DNA of 64,000 nt from Limanda limanda (taxonomy: Eukaryota; Chordata; Actinopteri; Pleuronectiformes; Pleuronectidae): NCBI RefSeq assembly GCF_963576545.1, contig NC_083644.1, positions 25,981,393 to 26,045,392 of the forward strand, given 5' to 3'. Each line of letters opens with the position of its first letter. Within the stretch, counting starts at the first letter, position 1. Shown here in pieces: positions 53,491 through 64,000 of the stretch. The position numbers and the translations under genes are program-made. Below the pieces are notes generated by a model, which was given only the letters and a program-made list of their open reading frames with translations, did not search any database and had not been told where the DNA came from.

Positions 53491-53794
53491 TGTATATATA
53501 GCATTTTTGGGAATATAACCAGTAACTTTAAACCTTTTGTCCAGTCCGATTTGTATATTTGGGAAATTCTCATTAGTCCCATTGAATGATGCTCTGTACT
53601 ATCATATTGTTGGAATGATATGGCAAATAATAAATTGACAGATGGATATAAATCTAAATTTCATCATCATTAATCACCAGATACTTGCAGGTTCCATCTC
53701 AAATATGAGGATTTTCTACCTTTCTCGGTTGAATATAATTGTAAAGTGAATGTGTTTATGTCACGATGGGCTCATGGAAACTGGGATCAACACT

Positions 53795-53905
53795 ATTTTC
53801 GGACACTTTATAGCCTAATCGATTAGTAAGTCAATCAAATACTATAAACAATTGGGAGATTAATTAATAATCAAAATAATCATTAGCTATTGATTGTAAA
53901 AGCCT
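53795..53905. repeat. short AT-rich repeat, same type as at 48 kb
   Basis: CCTAATCGATTAGTAAGTCA followed by GGGAGATTAATTAATAATCA and AAAATAATCATTAGCTATTG is the characteristic end of the AATCGATTA-type repeat. Confidence 0.55.
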
Positions 53906-56804
53906 GTGGTCCACTCCATCATTGTTATAGCTGCTGATGAATTCACAGCGCTCCGTTTTCTGCTGTAAAGAGATTGAGTTGATAAGTTAACATTCCGACA
54001 ACACTGACGAGATAAAGAGGTTTTCGGAGTTTGGAGGATAGCGTAACCTTGATAAAACGCTCATCTCAGTGACATTGATTTTCACCATCCATCTTCATCT
54101 GATATGAAGTATGCAAATGGTGGCATCGGCTGGGAGTGGAGTACAGTGCTGTTAAATGGGCCATTTCAAATGTTCTTTGTACCATGCTGACTTCCCCCCC
54201 CCCCAAAAAAAATCACTGTCAGCCAGCTCGGCACACGCTGAAGTCTTTTTTGGAGCCGCTTTTCCACCTTTATCTTATACCGTCGTCTATTTCTACCCAT
54301 GACTTTCCCCCGTTTTTTTCCTCCCCTTCTCCAGCCTCTTCCCTTCCCTCTCTTTGTGTGCCATACAAATTATAGTATACTGACATTGTCACAACGGAAA
54401 TATTAACAGCTTGTAGAGAATTTTACATTGCTGCATGTCTCTTCATTTTAACTATGTCAGCACAGGCTGTGGAGCATTTATTTGTGTGAGTTCAGCAAGG
54501 CTATTACCCCCCCAGCTTCTTTTTTTTCTCTCATGTTGTAGATGATATCCATTAACCCTCTTTCCAGATGCATGTAGTCTCACCTCACTCCAGACATCCT
54601 TTCCTTGCAAATGGAAAAGGTGTGATCTGTGGAAACTAGATCTGGATGGAACGAGGTGTTTAATCCCTTATGAAGCTTCTAATTATCCCTTTATGAGTAA
54701 AATAAGACCAAACACTTTGCATTACGCAACATAGGGATAGTAAAACCTAACAAATAAGTGCACTAAGGGGCTAGAATCATCTCTTTCCTCTTTGTCTGTT
54801 TGATTTTTGCTTTTATTTTTATCTTTCTGAAAATCTCACGTTCATGATTGCTCTCCAGGAACATTCAGCTAAGTGGGCGGGGGTGGCCTCTCTCTCTTTT
54901 TGCCTTTTTGTTGGATGGCCCCTGTAAAGATGGAGCTGTCAGTCATCTGCACACTCGGCGAGTCCTGAAAGGCAGCATCGGTTCTCAGTGAGGGACCAGA
55001 ACAATGACTTTTGTTGTCGCACATGTGCAGTTCTGTGGAGCATTCTGCGGACAGTGTGTTACCCTTTAATTAAATTCATCCTTTCAGGCTGAATGACGCT
55101 GAAGGCAGACAAACAGTTCACATAGCTGATCCTGGTTGAATGCCACAAACAATTTCAGTTCATTACAATTTGGATGTTATTGTCATAGTTTCACACATCA
55201 TTTCCATCAGTTCAAGTATTACAGTCCCAGAAACAATTGCGCAATTGTTCTGACAAGTTGTTAACAAATCACTAGCTTGACCAGCTTATCTTAACCAATC
55301 TAAATGGAGGTAAAATGGAAGTCAGTATGTTGATAATAATCCTTCATTCTATGGAAAAAACACTGTTAGTACAAGATGATATTGTTTTTTCTTTTTCAGA
55401 TAAGTTTGTCTAAAACCTGTGATCCTCAAAGGTTTATCATCCTGCCTGGTTTCTGTTCAGTGACGTTGCCTCATTTAGATATGTCAGCCATTAACTATCC
55501 TTTTTTTAATGTTTACAACCTAGAAAGCCGATAATAAATCCAATTTCACTTACATTTTTAACTGAATTAAACATTTTCTTCTTGAAAATCTATAAGGGGT
55601 GGATATGGTTATCAATAACTAGACCGATGATTGTCTTTTCTTCAAATAAAGCACCAGAATCAAGGTTCTTTATGTCATCTCTGTACAAATCTTTTCAAAT
55701 TCAAGCAATTCCACAAAGCATTCCATCTCATTTGTTTGCCACATTGCCCCCAGTGGTCTAATATACTGGTTCCTTGGCTGGGGTTGGAAACACAGGATAA
55801 ATCACTGGTTTAAGCAGCTACTGGTATAAACGTTTCACAGCAAGATCTGTCACGGTTCACAAATTTGTATCATCTGATGGTACTGTATGTATTATACATA
55901 TAAATCAATGGACATCAGCTCACCTACAGATACAAAGACGCAGGTGTAAATATTCTGTCTGTGTTGCTGTAAAAAATAAATGGGGGGAAATTAGTTAATG
56001 AGGTGTATCCTCCTCTCTTATCATACGGGGTTGGGGCTTCCTCTCCTCTTGACTAATGATGATGTGTGGCACAGGTAGCTGTCAGCACGGCATGATTAAT
56101 TAAAAGGAAAACTAGGCCAATTTGTCATATTGTTCTAACTGTGGTCAGAGAGCAAGCCAAGTGGCTCTGCCTGTGCCTCCACACCCTCCACGGAAGCTAC
56201 ACATCCATAACAGGTTGGGTTCTGCTGCTGCTGTTTGTGAGGAGTCTCATCAGCTCTGGGGGAGTTTTTATCAGCTCCTCTGCTCGCACTGTCTCAAACA
56301 CAGACCAGATAACAATTAGGAGGCGTCTTGCTTTGGAATGGGGCTCAGAAATATGAGCGTGCCGGGCGAGGTTGACATAATGAACAGATTCAGCACAGAG
56401 GAGAGCACTCCTCTCTGTGCCGAGTTTGAAGTCATGGAGAAGCGCAGTGTCTATTGCTGCTAACAGAGATACAGCTGCGTTTTGATTTTCTGTGTTTGCG
56501 TTTCGGCGGTCCATCCATGCAGCTGCGATTAGCATTGTTGGGAAGCCAGTGGCTCACGGCGCTGCTTTCAGTGCACGCTGGCTAAGGCTTCTCAGCTGCC
56601 AGCTGTGGGTCCCACTGCAGGCCCGCTGAAGAGAGCAGGAGTCTTCTATGTGCTGGACTGCAGGGTTGCTCCCAGCATGCAGCCTGGCCCTTGTCAGTGG
56701 CCTTGTCATATCTGTCTCGGGCCTGTCCCGACAGCCAGCCCGGACGCCCGCGTCACAAAGCCGGGCTCGTCCTAGGAGAGACAGGTGTCAGCAACCGACC
56801 GCTG

Positions 56805-56825
56805 CCCCCCCCCCCCCCCCCCCCC
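56805..56825. repeat. poly(C) tract
   Basis: Twenty-one consecutive C followed by a short CT run, in a GC-rich part of intron 2. Long G/C homopolymers are prone to length error in assemblies. Confidence 0.9.
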
Positions 56826-58573
56826 TCTCTCGTTCAGGCAGATGCCTGCTGTGACGGAGCCACATATTTGAAACCGAGCAACTTGGAGAGAAGGGTCATC
56901 TCTGCCACCCATTCTCAGTCGCAGTATCGCAAGAGACCGGAGCTTCATCAGCGTGTGAGAGCGTTCATGTCAGATACGGAGTGTCCACCAGAGGAGACTG
57001 TCTCAGTCCAACAGCATTACAGACCGGGGCTGCACCCTGACTGACTGACACACTGACTGACAGCTTTATTGTGTCCTTTGAGGAACAGGGATGAAAGGCT
57101 CTCATGAAGAGGCCGCACAAACACAGACCATACTCAGCCGTGCTCGACAAGAATTACTCGTTCCTTTGTGTGCATTGTTGTGTCTTTGTATAGCGTCCAC
57201 GTCTTTTAGCTGACAACACTCTTTTTGTAATTGTACAAAAGCAGCCATGAAGGGATCTGACTCATTATATTCTGGCTGTAAAACTTCAGCCCCAAGGACT
57301 CAGGCTTCAAGAATTCGTGCGGATGTTTGCTTCTTGTCTTGTGTAATTCCTCTGATAATTGTTCAGCTCAGGACAGATTCAGTGTAATGGTTCTACATTC
57401 GCTTCTACTAATGGCTTTTTTCATACGACAGGGGATACTCGCCACAGAATGAGGAACCATGACCATTCCAGCCAGGCTTACTGTTTCTTTTCATCACTGA
57501 CACTTAAAACTGACTAAATCAAAAACAAAAACAAATTTGAATCAAACATTAAAGTCCATATTTCTTGTTTAGACCATTTATTATTTGCCGATTGCATTGG
57601 GACACTGATCTCAGTTATTAAATACAGTGCACCGTATTTCGTAAAGGTGCTTCACAATAAATGTCTCCCAGTGGGAAGCTTCAAAGTGACGCTATATAAC
57701 TTATGGCCAGATATTGTAGTAGTTTTATTGTATAGTTAATGTACTAATTGGTCCTAGAAAAACATAAAAATCGACCCTCTCCGAAGTTTAGAAACATTTG
57801 TTAGCATCAGCAACCACTACTAGGAGCCAGGCCCCTGAGTGCCTAAAGTTACGCAAAGGTCTCTTTATTAACTTAATTAATTCAACTTCGGTTTCAGGAG
57901 GAAGGAAACATTTTTGATCTTTTTTATATTAGTAACTTTTTCTAAAGGGATGACCATTGTCTCAGTCTTCCGTGTGCACTGAGAGCTACGTACGCTCAAT
58001 TCACATGGAAATAATGTCCGTGGAATATTTGGCATTTCAAGCATGTGCACCTGATGCCACATTCTATTCCATTCCATTCCAGTTGGTATTTTTTTTTTGT
58101 ACCTGGAGGATGAGCAGTCAAAACGTACAGTAGGGGGGGATCAGTGTGTTCCCCTGCAGACAGGGGTGAATGACGACGTTGATGTCATGAGGACCGTAGC
58201 AGAGCAGGAGCTATGAATGTGCCCTAACTGTAAGGCCATATAAGCCGTAATGTAACATAGATCAGATAAAGGAGAGCAGTAAGGCTGATAATAGTAATAT
58301 ACATAGCACAGTAGTAAAACAACAATTCAAAAAAAAGAAAGATATGGTAACAAAGTGCCACTTTTGAGCCGATGTAGTTGCGATAGGATGTGCCAGACAT
58401 CTAGCAGTGGACAAGTTGCATGCTGGGTTATGGAGCATTGAACACCACTTGTAAAACTGATGCTAAAATTTAGAAGCAAACACGTCCATACTCCTGCCGT
58501 TCTACCTGCCAGTGCCTGACATTTCTATTCAAAGGAATGACATGATACAGTGAGAGCCAAATGACTAATGTAC

Positions 58574-58576
<3 letters not shown>

Positions 58577-58661
<85 letters not shown>
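58577..58661. repeat. compound (TC)n-(TA)n microsatellite
   Basis: About 30 bp of TC passes without a gap into about 55 bp of TA. In pbx1 intron 2. Confidence 0.98.
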
Positions 58662-58663
<2 letters not shown>

Positions 58664-58932
58664 TGATGGCTATAGCCTCCCTATTTTCTCTCCTGTGTTA
58701 TTTTTGTAGTCATCTAAATTGATCCACGGTGAAGCCAGACAGAGATTGCTGTATATTTAATGTCTTTCAGCAGCCACATTAAGAGTGCAGTTTGTACGGA
58801 GGGGGGCGCGGGGGGGGGCCTGTGACATTAATAATTTAATTGCAGTCATGTATCTGAATGCTGCAGGAGCGTCAAGTGATGGATGTTTTTAATGATATGA
58901 AGAGTGAAGCCCAGAAAGATCAATGCCAGCAT

Positions 58933-58933
<1 letters not shown>

Positions 58934-58984
<51 letters not shown>
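58934..58984. repeat. (CA)n microsatellite
   Basis: A 51-bp CA run in intron 2, on the opposite orientation to the GT tracts upstream. Confidence 0.97.
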
Positions 58985-58989
<5 letters not shown>

Positions 58990-60759
58990 CAGTGTGAATC
59001 TCAGTGCCTGGTGAGGATGATTGTGCTCACACACTAATATTGTTTTGGTCCACAAGCCGTCTGGTCTGATCTTCTGGGCTGAAGGTCTCCGGCCCAAATG
59101 ACTCTGTCCCCTTCGCTGGTGCTGTCAGAACTGACAGTCCTCATGTTTATTTCATTTTGCGTCTGGGCTGTCTCGTTTCCCTATCCTCCAATGTCATTAA
59201 CGCTCCGAGCCAGGACCCTGCAGTGGCGCGGCTAATGAATTCCTCTGCGGCTCCTTACTCCCCACCTAGTTACCCCAGCTCAAGGTGTCAAATTAAAACA
59301 GCCAGGGAAAAGAGAGAGGAACTGCTCTTGTATGTATGTGTGTATGTTTGTTTCATGTCCCCCCTGTTGCATTATTTATTGTGTTTAGAGCAGCGTCTTG
59401 TTTGAAGGGGAGAGTGTTGACCATTGAGAACAAATGCACAAAAGGAACTTTCACTTTATAAATATTTGACAACAACAGACACCTCAGTGCTGTAGATTGA
59501 TCCTGTGATACAAGAGGCGTTTCTGACACAGGCGTGCAGCTTTAGCGTCCTTTTGTCGATGATCAGCGTGATCAGCGTGCGATACTTGATGAAGAATTGT
59601 TGCTCTTAACATTTGGGATCTTTGTGATAATTTGGGGAATGAAATCAGAAGCAGTGAGAGAGCCTGGTTGACTGCTAATTGTGCTTATTTAGTTGTCATT
59701 GTGATTAGCGTAATGAGGCCAGACGTGTTATTGAGCTGTGAGGCTGCAGTGGGAGAGCAGTTTTCTCACATTCACCATTCATCGATGGAGCCTGTGCAAG
59801 GAGTTTTTCATGTTTATGGGAAATGTACAGCGTGAATGATGTTGTTATCAGTCTGAATGTGATCATTTTTATAGTCTGTTTGGGTTGCACTGATCTTTTT
59901 ACTCGACTGTATGTTACAGTACAAAGTGCATATAAGGGTCAAGTGAGGCCAGCGCTGTGTGGTACAGTGTACGTCCACTTACCAGTGGAGAACCTTCAGA
60001 AGTCACCACAGTGCTGCTGCCTGAGTGTCAGAGGAGCGGCCTCCCTGTGTGGCTCTCTCTCTCTCTCCGACAGGACTGGAAGATGGAAAATGGTGTCAAT
60101 CAATTTATCAGAGCAACACGGGTGGCTGTGTGGCGAAGGAACTGGGGGCGTGGTAATGGCAGCATGCAGGAGGAGCGTGGCGCATGAGTATGGCTCCGTG
60201 CTACAACTCTTTCTCTTCACTAGTATGTGCACCCGTCGGTCTGAAGGGCCGTTTCCCTGCGTGCTCCACAGCCACCGAGGTGCTTTGGACCACCTTGGCA
60301 CTCAAACGTCCACAGCTTGTTAGTGGAAAAGAATGTGCAGCGTTAATTAAAGATGTGTAAATTTGCTTGAACGGGTCGCATTTTCACATTAAGAGAGATC
60401 TGCAGAGTCGGAGCTGTAATATATTTTAATTAAGAATTAATTAAAAAATAATGGGTATTTTATTTTGCCTGGCAGACTAGCTTTGGACGCGATTGTGGCG
60501 TCTGCTGTGAGCTCATCAGTGGAATATTGAGCATCGCTGCTCAGGAGCGCAGGGAAGCTCTCAAGGTCTCTTTAAAAGAAAAGCTCTGCCCTCTCCTCTT
60601 TGAAAAAAAAAAGGAAAAAACGAAAACAGACATTTACTGTGGGAGGGAGTGGCCACGGTGGCTTAATTAAATTTTTTTCCAACCCCCCCTCCTCATCCTC
60701 ACCCATCCTCTTCTCTCTTTTTCGGCTGGCAGAGCAGCAGAGTGGCTCTGAGACACGGA

Positions 60760-60960
60760 ACACTAGTTGTGCTGGCAATTATGTTAATGGGATGCTATTA
60801 GGCCATGATTCCGTATGAGCGATCGGGGAGAAGAAGAGCCCCGGCGGCAGAAAATGATAACGGAGCGTGCGCCTCGTTGATACCGCTCCAGCAGGATCAT
60901 TTGCATAATGAACCCTCCCCACTAACGAGGGGTGTGGCCTCGACACTGAGCTACTTAGAA
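60760..60960. promoter_or_regulatory. candidate conserved non-coding element in intron 2
   Basis: Contains GCAATTATGTTAATGGG and a perfect octamer in CATTTGCATAATG (60899-60906), in sequence of balanced composition between simpler tracts. Conservation not tested. Confidence 0.3.
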
Positions 60961-61979
60961 AGCTCAGGAGTCGCAGCGTGAGGCGAGCTGACACTGAAAG
61001 CACAATGTGACAAAAAGATTCATGGACTTCACTAGTCACTGCAAAAGCCATTTTGGCACAAATGTAACTGTAGCATGCAAATTCCTTAGTCGGTTCCTCT
61101 GCAAACTCAGTGTGCAGGCTCTGCTCCGTGCTTCCTTCTACACAGAGACATGACAATGCAATTTCTTTGTAGTGCCCTCTAATCTTTAAAAATGAATGAG
61201 GAAATCTCCATATTGCTGGCTTCCTGCTCTCGTTCAGTCATGAGTCTTGGACTGAGGGAAATTGAAGGTGTTTTTGCTGCCTCTGCGTAGCGTTGGCACT
61301 TACAGCGTATTGTTATTTCTGGCAGCTACACTTTAAAATGTCTTCGGCTTCCAAAAATAGTTACAAATCAAAAGTTTGTTACAGTGCCATCCATTGTTGT
61401 CGTTTTTATCTTTCCTTTTTAAAAAAACGTTTTTAAAAGCGTATCTGTTCAGAGTCTACATTTTGCCCACCACGTGCAACACAGACACACGCACACTGAC
61501 ACTGTACCATTTTTTGCTGTATGATTCACTAAGTATTAAGAGGGAAACTACCTAAGGCGCCAAAGCCCTCGGCAGCTGAAATAAAAAAAACTGAGTGGAC
61601 CGCTCTAATACATTTGCTAAACATACAGAATCTATATTTGCCTTTTTTTAAACTTTTTACGGAAGAAGTTATACACTGATGCTATTGATCCCAATCCTTA
61701 CAATTTATTATTAATTTGGGTGCACAGTGCAGTATCTTTATTTATGCATCCCCCCTCCTTGATGTCTTGATGTATTATTTGTGTGTCCACACAGCGTGTG
61801 TGTTTTCCTGCGGCACGGTCTGTCGTCTTTAGACACAGCCTCAGGATTTGATCAGAATGATCTTGAGGCCCATGGGAACACATTAAACACCCAGAATGCC
61901 CCTCAGGCTGCTCTCCCCTTCTCTCTTCCTCAACCTTTCATTCTCCCTTAATGAGAACTCCTCCTAATTATTTCAGTGG

Positions 61980-62400
61980 CTGGAGCGTGGGGACACAGCC
62001 GGAGTTAGATCCCCTGCGCTCGGACGTGACTGCTATGCTGATGAAGGCGGGGGATCAATAATTTAGGCTCGAGCCTTAATGGCGGGGTGAGGAGAAAGCG
62101 ATACATCTGAGTCAGAGATTACATTTTAAAGGCACAGCCTGAGCGCCAGCCGGGCTGCCGGAGTAAACTAGAAACCTTTGAATGTGCTTGCTGTAAACAG
62201 CTGACACATTTATGTTTACTGGAATCCTTATCGCTCTTCCTCTCAAGCTAAGTCTGTGTCTAAGTGCTTGTTTACCTGGCTTTGTATATCCCGCATTCCG
62301 TTATTGCAGCCTGCAGAGTCACTCGGAGAACTGCACGCTCGCCAAACGATTTGCATTTGAAGTACTTGGGGATATAATTGATTTAGAAGCATGAATATTG
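61980..62400. promoter_or_regulatory. candidate conserved non-coding element in intron 2
   Basis: Holds a perfect 12-bp palindrome AGGCTCGAGCCT (62065-62076), flanked by ATCAATAATTT and TAATGGCG, and a perfect octamer ATTTGCAT (62349-62356) followed by ATAATTGATTTAG. No repeat features and no supported coding. Confidence 0.35.
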
Positions 62401-64000
62401 ATAGTATCTTATCAGCTCTGTGCCCATCCCTCAAACCACTCTGCGGAGAATAGTGGTCCTCTGAGCATTTTTCTGGTCATCTTGCTTTAGCGGATGCACA
62501 CATAATCTTTAAGTGTACAGAGCCTCGGCTCCATGAAGCCCTTCCATTTCCCTCTGGGGAGGCATCCATGCATCTTTTAAGGACTCTTCACATCAAGAAG
62601 GCTTGAGCAGAGTACTCTGCAGTTTCTCCCTCAATTATTAAAACCGGGATTTTGATGCTTTGTTTTAACTTAGCCTCGGAAAGAGAAGAAGAGAGAAGGG
62701 AGCAACATGCAGAGGACAGTAGCCTAGCCAAGCTTCATATCCCTCCCCAAAGAGAGAGAAAGATGGTGACAATTTTCTCTGGCAATTTATAAGAGGAATC
62801 TTCGCTTTTTCTTAAAAAAAAAAAAGGAAACTTGGAGGAGGTTTTGAAACATTCATATGGATTTCATATCGAAGACATTCCTTCTTCAAACAGAATGATT
62901 CACTGCGGGTTGCATTACAGTTTTCCAGCACCGCATACAGTCCCTGTGTGACAGAAAGAAAAGGGGCTGCATCCAATTATAACAGAAGACACATTTGCTC
63001 ACAATGTTTCCTTTGATTGATGTGTGAGGGCTGTGGTTGGAGCGCTAATGAAGTCCAAATGGCTCGGATTGAAACGTTACTTATTGACTGAGCTTGACAA
63101 ACAATAACATCAGCTACAGACAGTGTCCACTGTGCTGCTGGTGAAGTGGAAGTGGGAGAAATGAGGGATGAATCAAGTAAACACAAGACAGGATCTCATA
63201 TAAGACGATTTAGTCATTGTGTACAGGCTCAGGGTGCAGAATCCCACTTGGCCTTGATTGGACGTCATTGTGTATTTTTTTCATTCAAGTGTCAAGGAGG
63301 TTTTTCAAATGCCTCAAATTGTTTAGCTGATGGCAATGGCACTCCATGTAAACTCCATCCTTTGTCTCTGTGAATCGCAGCTGCCTTTAACTCAGATTAA
63401 ATATTGATACCCATGTAAACGCTGGTGCCATATTGAGTAGTTTATTCAGAGTCACCCTCCGCAGTGTGGAGAGAGCTGCTGCTGGCTTGAGAAATAGACC
63501 CATTGTTTCTGGGCTCACTCATGATTTATGGTGACAAAATGGAAGTGTTCTGACACCGAACTAAATTAAGGCCCAACCGGTTTCCAACTAAGGCGTCTGT
63601 GAATTTGAATAAATAAATCCCTCAGCGAGTGCCAGCTAACACGCATGTCCTCAGTTTGCTGCACACGTGAATCTGCTGTGAACAGCGACTGCTGTCACAG
63701 TAATTTAATATTGTCTCCCGCTAGCATAAATATTCTCTTCTTGGGAAAAGACAGAGGATTAGTATGGCCTAATTGATAATTGACAAGATTTATTTACCGC
63801 CCACAATCAATCAACGCAACACTTTATAAAATGGTTTATGGCGTGAAAGCCAACCGTGTCGCTCAGTGTTTGGTTTTGATTGTTTGAAGTGCTCCACATG
63901 CTTGTGAATATGCTTCAATCAGCTGGAAGGTAAACATGTGTTTTTAACACAAATACCATCAGAAATTATCTCAATATGATATATACTAAAACCCCTGCTT

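Noticed and set aside
59823..60323. Longest open reading frame in the window (166 codons, +), with a hydrophobic N-terminal stretch.
   Set aside because: It lies in pbx1 intron 2, has no recognisable domain and passes through a CT-rich patch. An ORF of this length is expected about once by chance in 64 kb.

Overview
The window is vertebrate nuclear DNA, almost certainly from a teleost fish and probably a percomorph. Three things point there: long (CA/GT)n microsatellites, several dispersed repeats that look like ones common in bony fish, and one gene that can be identified without doubt. That gene is the 5' end of a pbx1 orthologue on the + strand. Coding exon 1 (42944-43131) and exon 2 (44001-44074) are joined by an 869-bp intron with canonical splice sites. 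Together they encode the first 87 residues, including the start of the PBC domain. Everything after 44074 is the beginning of intron 2. I see no exon 3 before the window ends, which fits the very long second intron known for vertebrate PBX1.

Layout. Positions 1-42.2 kb are a gene desert upstream of pbx1. It has no convincing coding sequence, many microsatellites, and several non-autonomous DNA transposons: a TIR element at 10.2 kb, a TTAA-flanked foldback element at 11.7 kb, a TTAA-flanked MITE at 15.0 kb and a hAT-like element with an 8-bp target duplication at 23.7 kb. It also carries LINE/SINE-like fragments and scattered stretches that look like conserved non-coding elements. From 42.2 to 43.2 kb the sequence becomes CpG-rich and holds the pbx1 promoter/5' UTR and first coding exon. 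From 44.1 to 64 kb is intron 2, with large GT, CT/AT and CA microsatellites, AT-rich repeat remnants and more regulatory-looking segments.

The most interesting non-repeat signal is four perfect matches to the PREP/MEIS-PBX decamer TGA(G/C)TGACAG (31865-, 49149+, 54936-, 57054+). Three lie in pbx1's own intron 2, which suggests TALE-factor auto- or cross-regulation. I found no previously undescribed multi-gene system. The remaining open reading frames are short, lack recognisable domains, often run through microsatellites or start at GTG, and are best read as chance.
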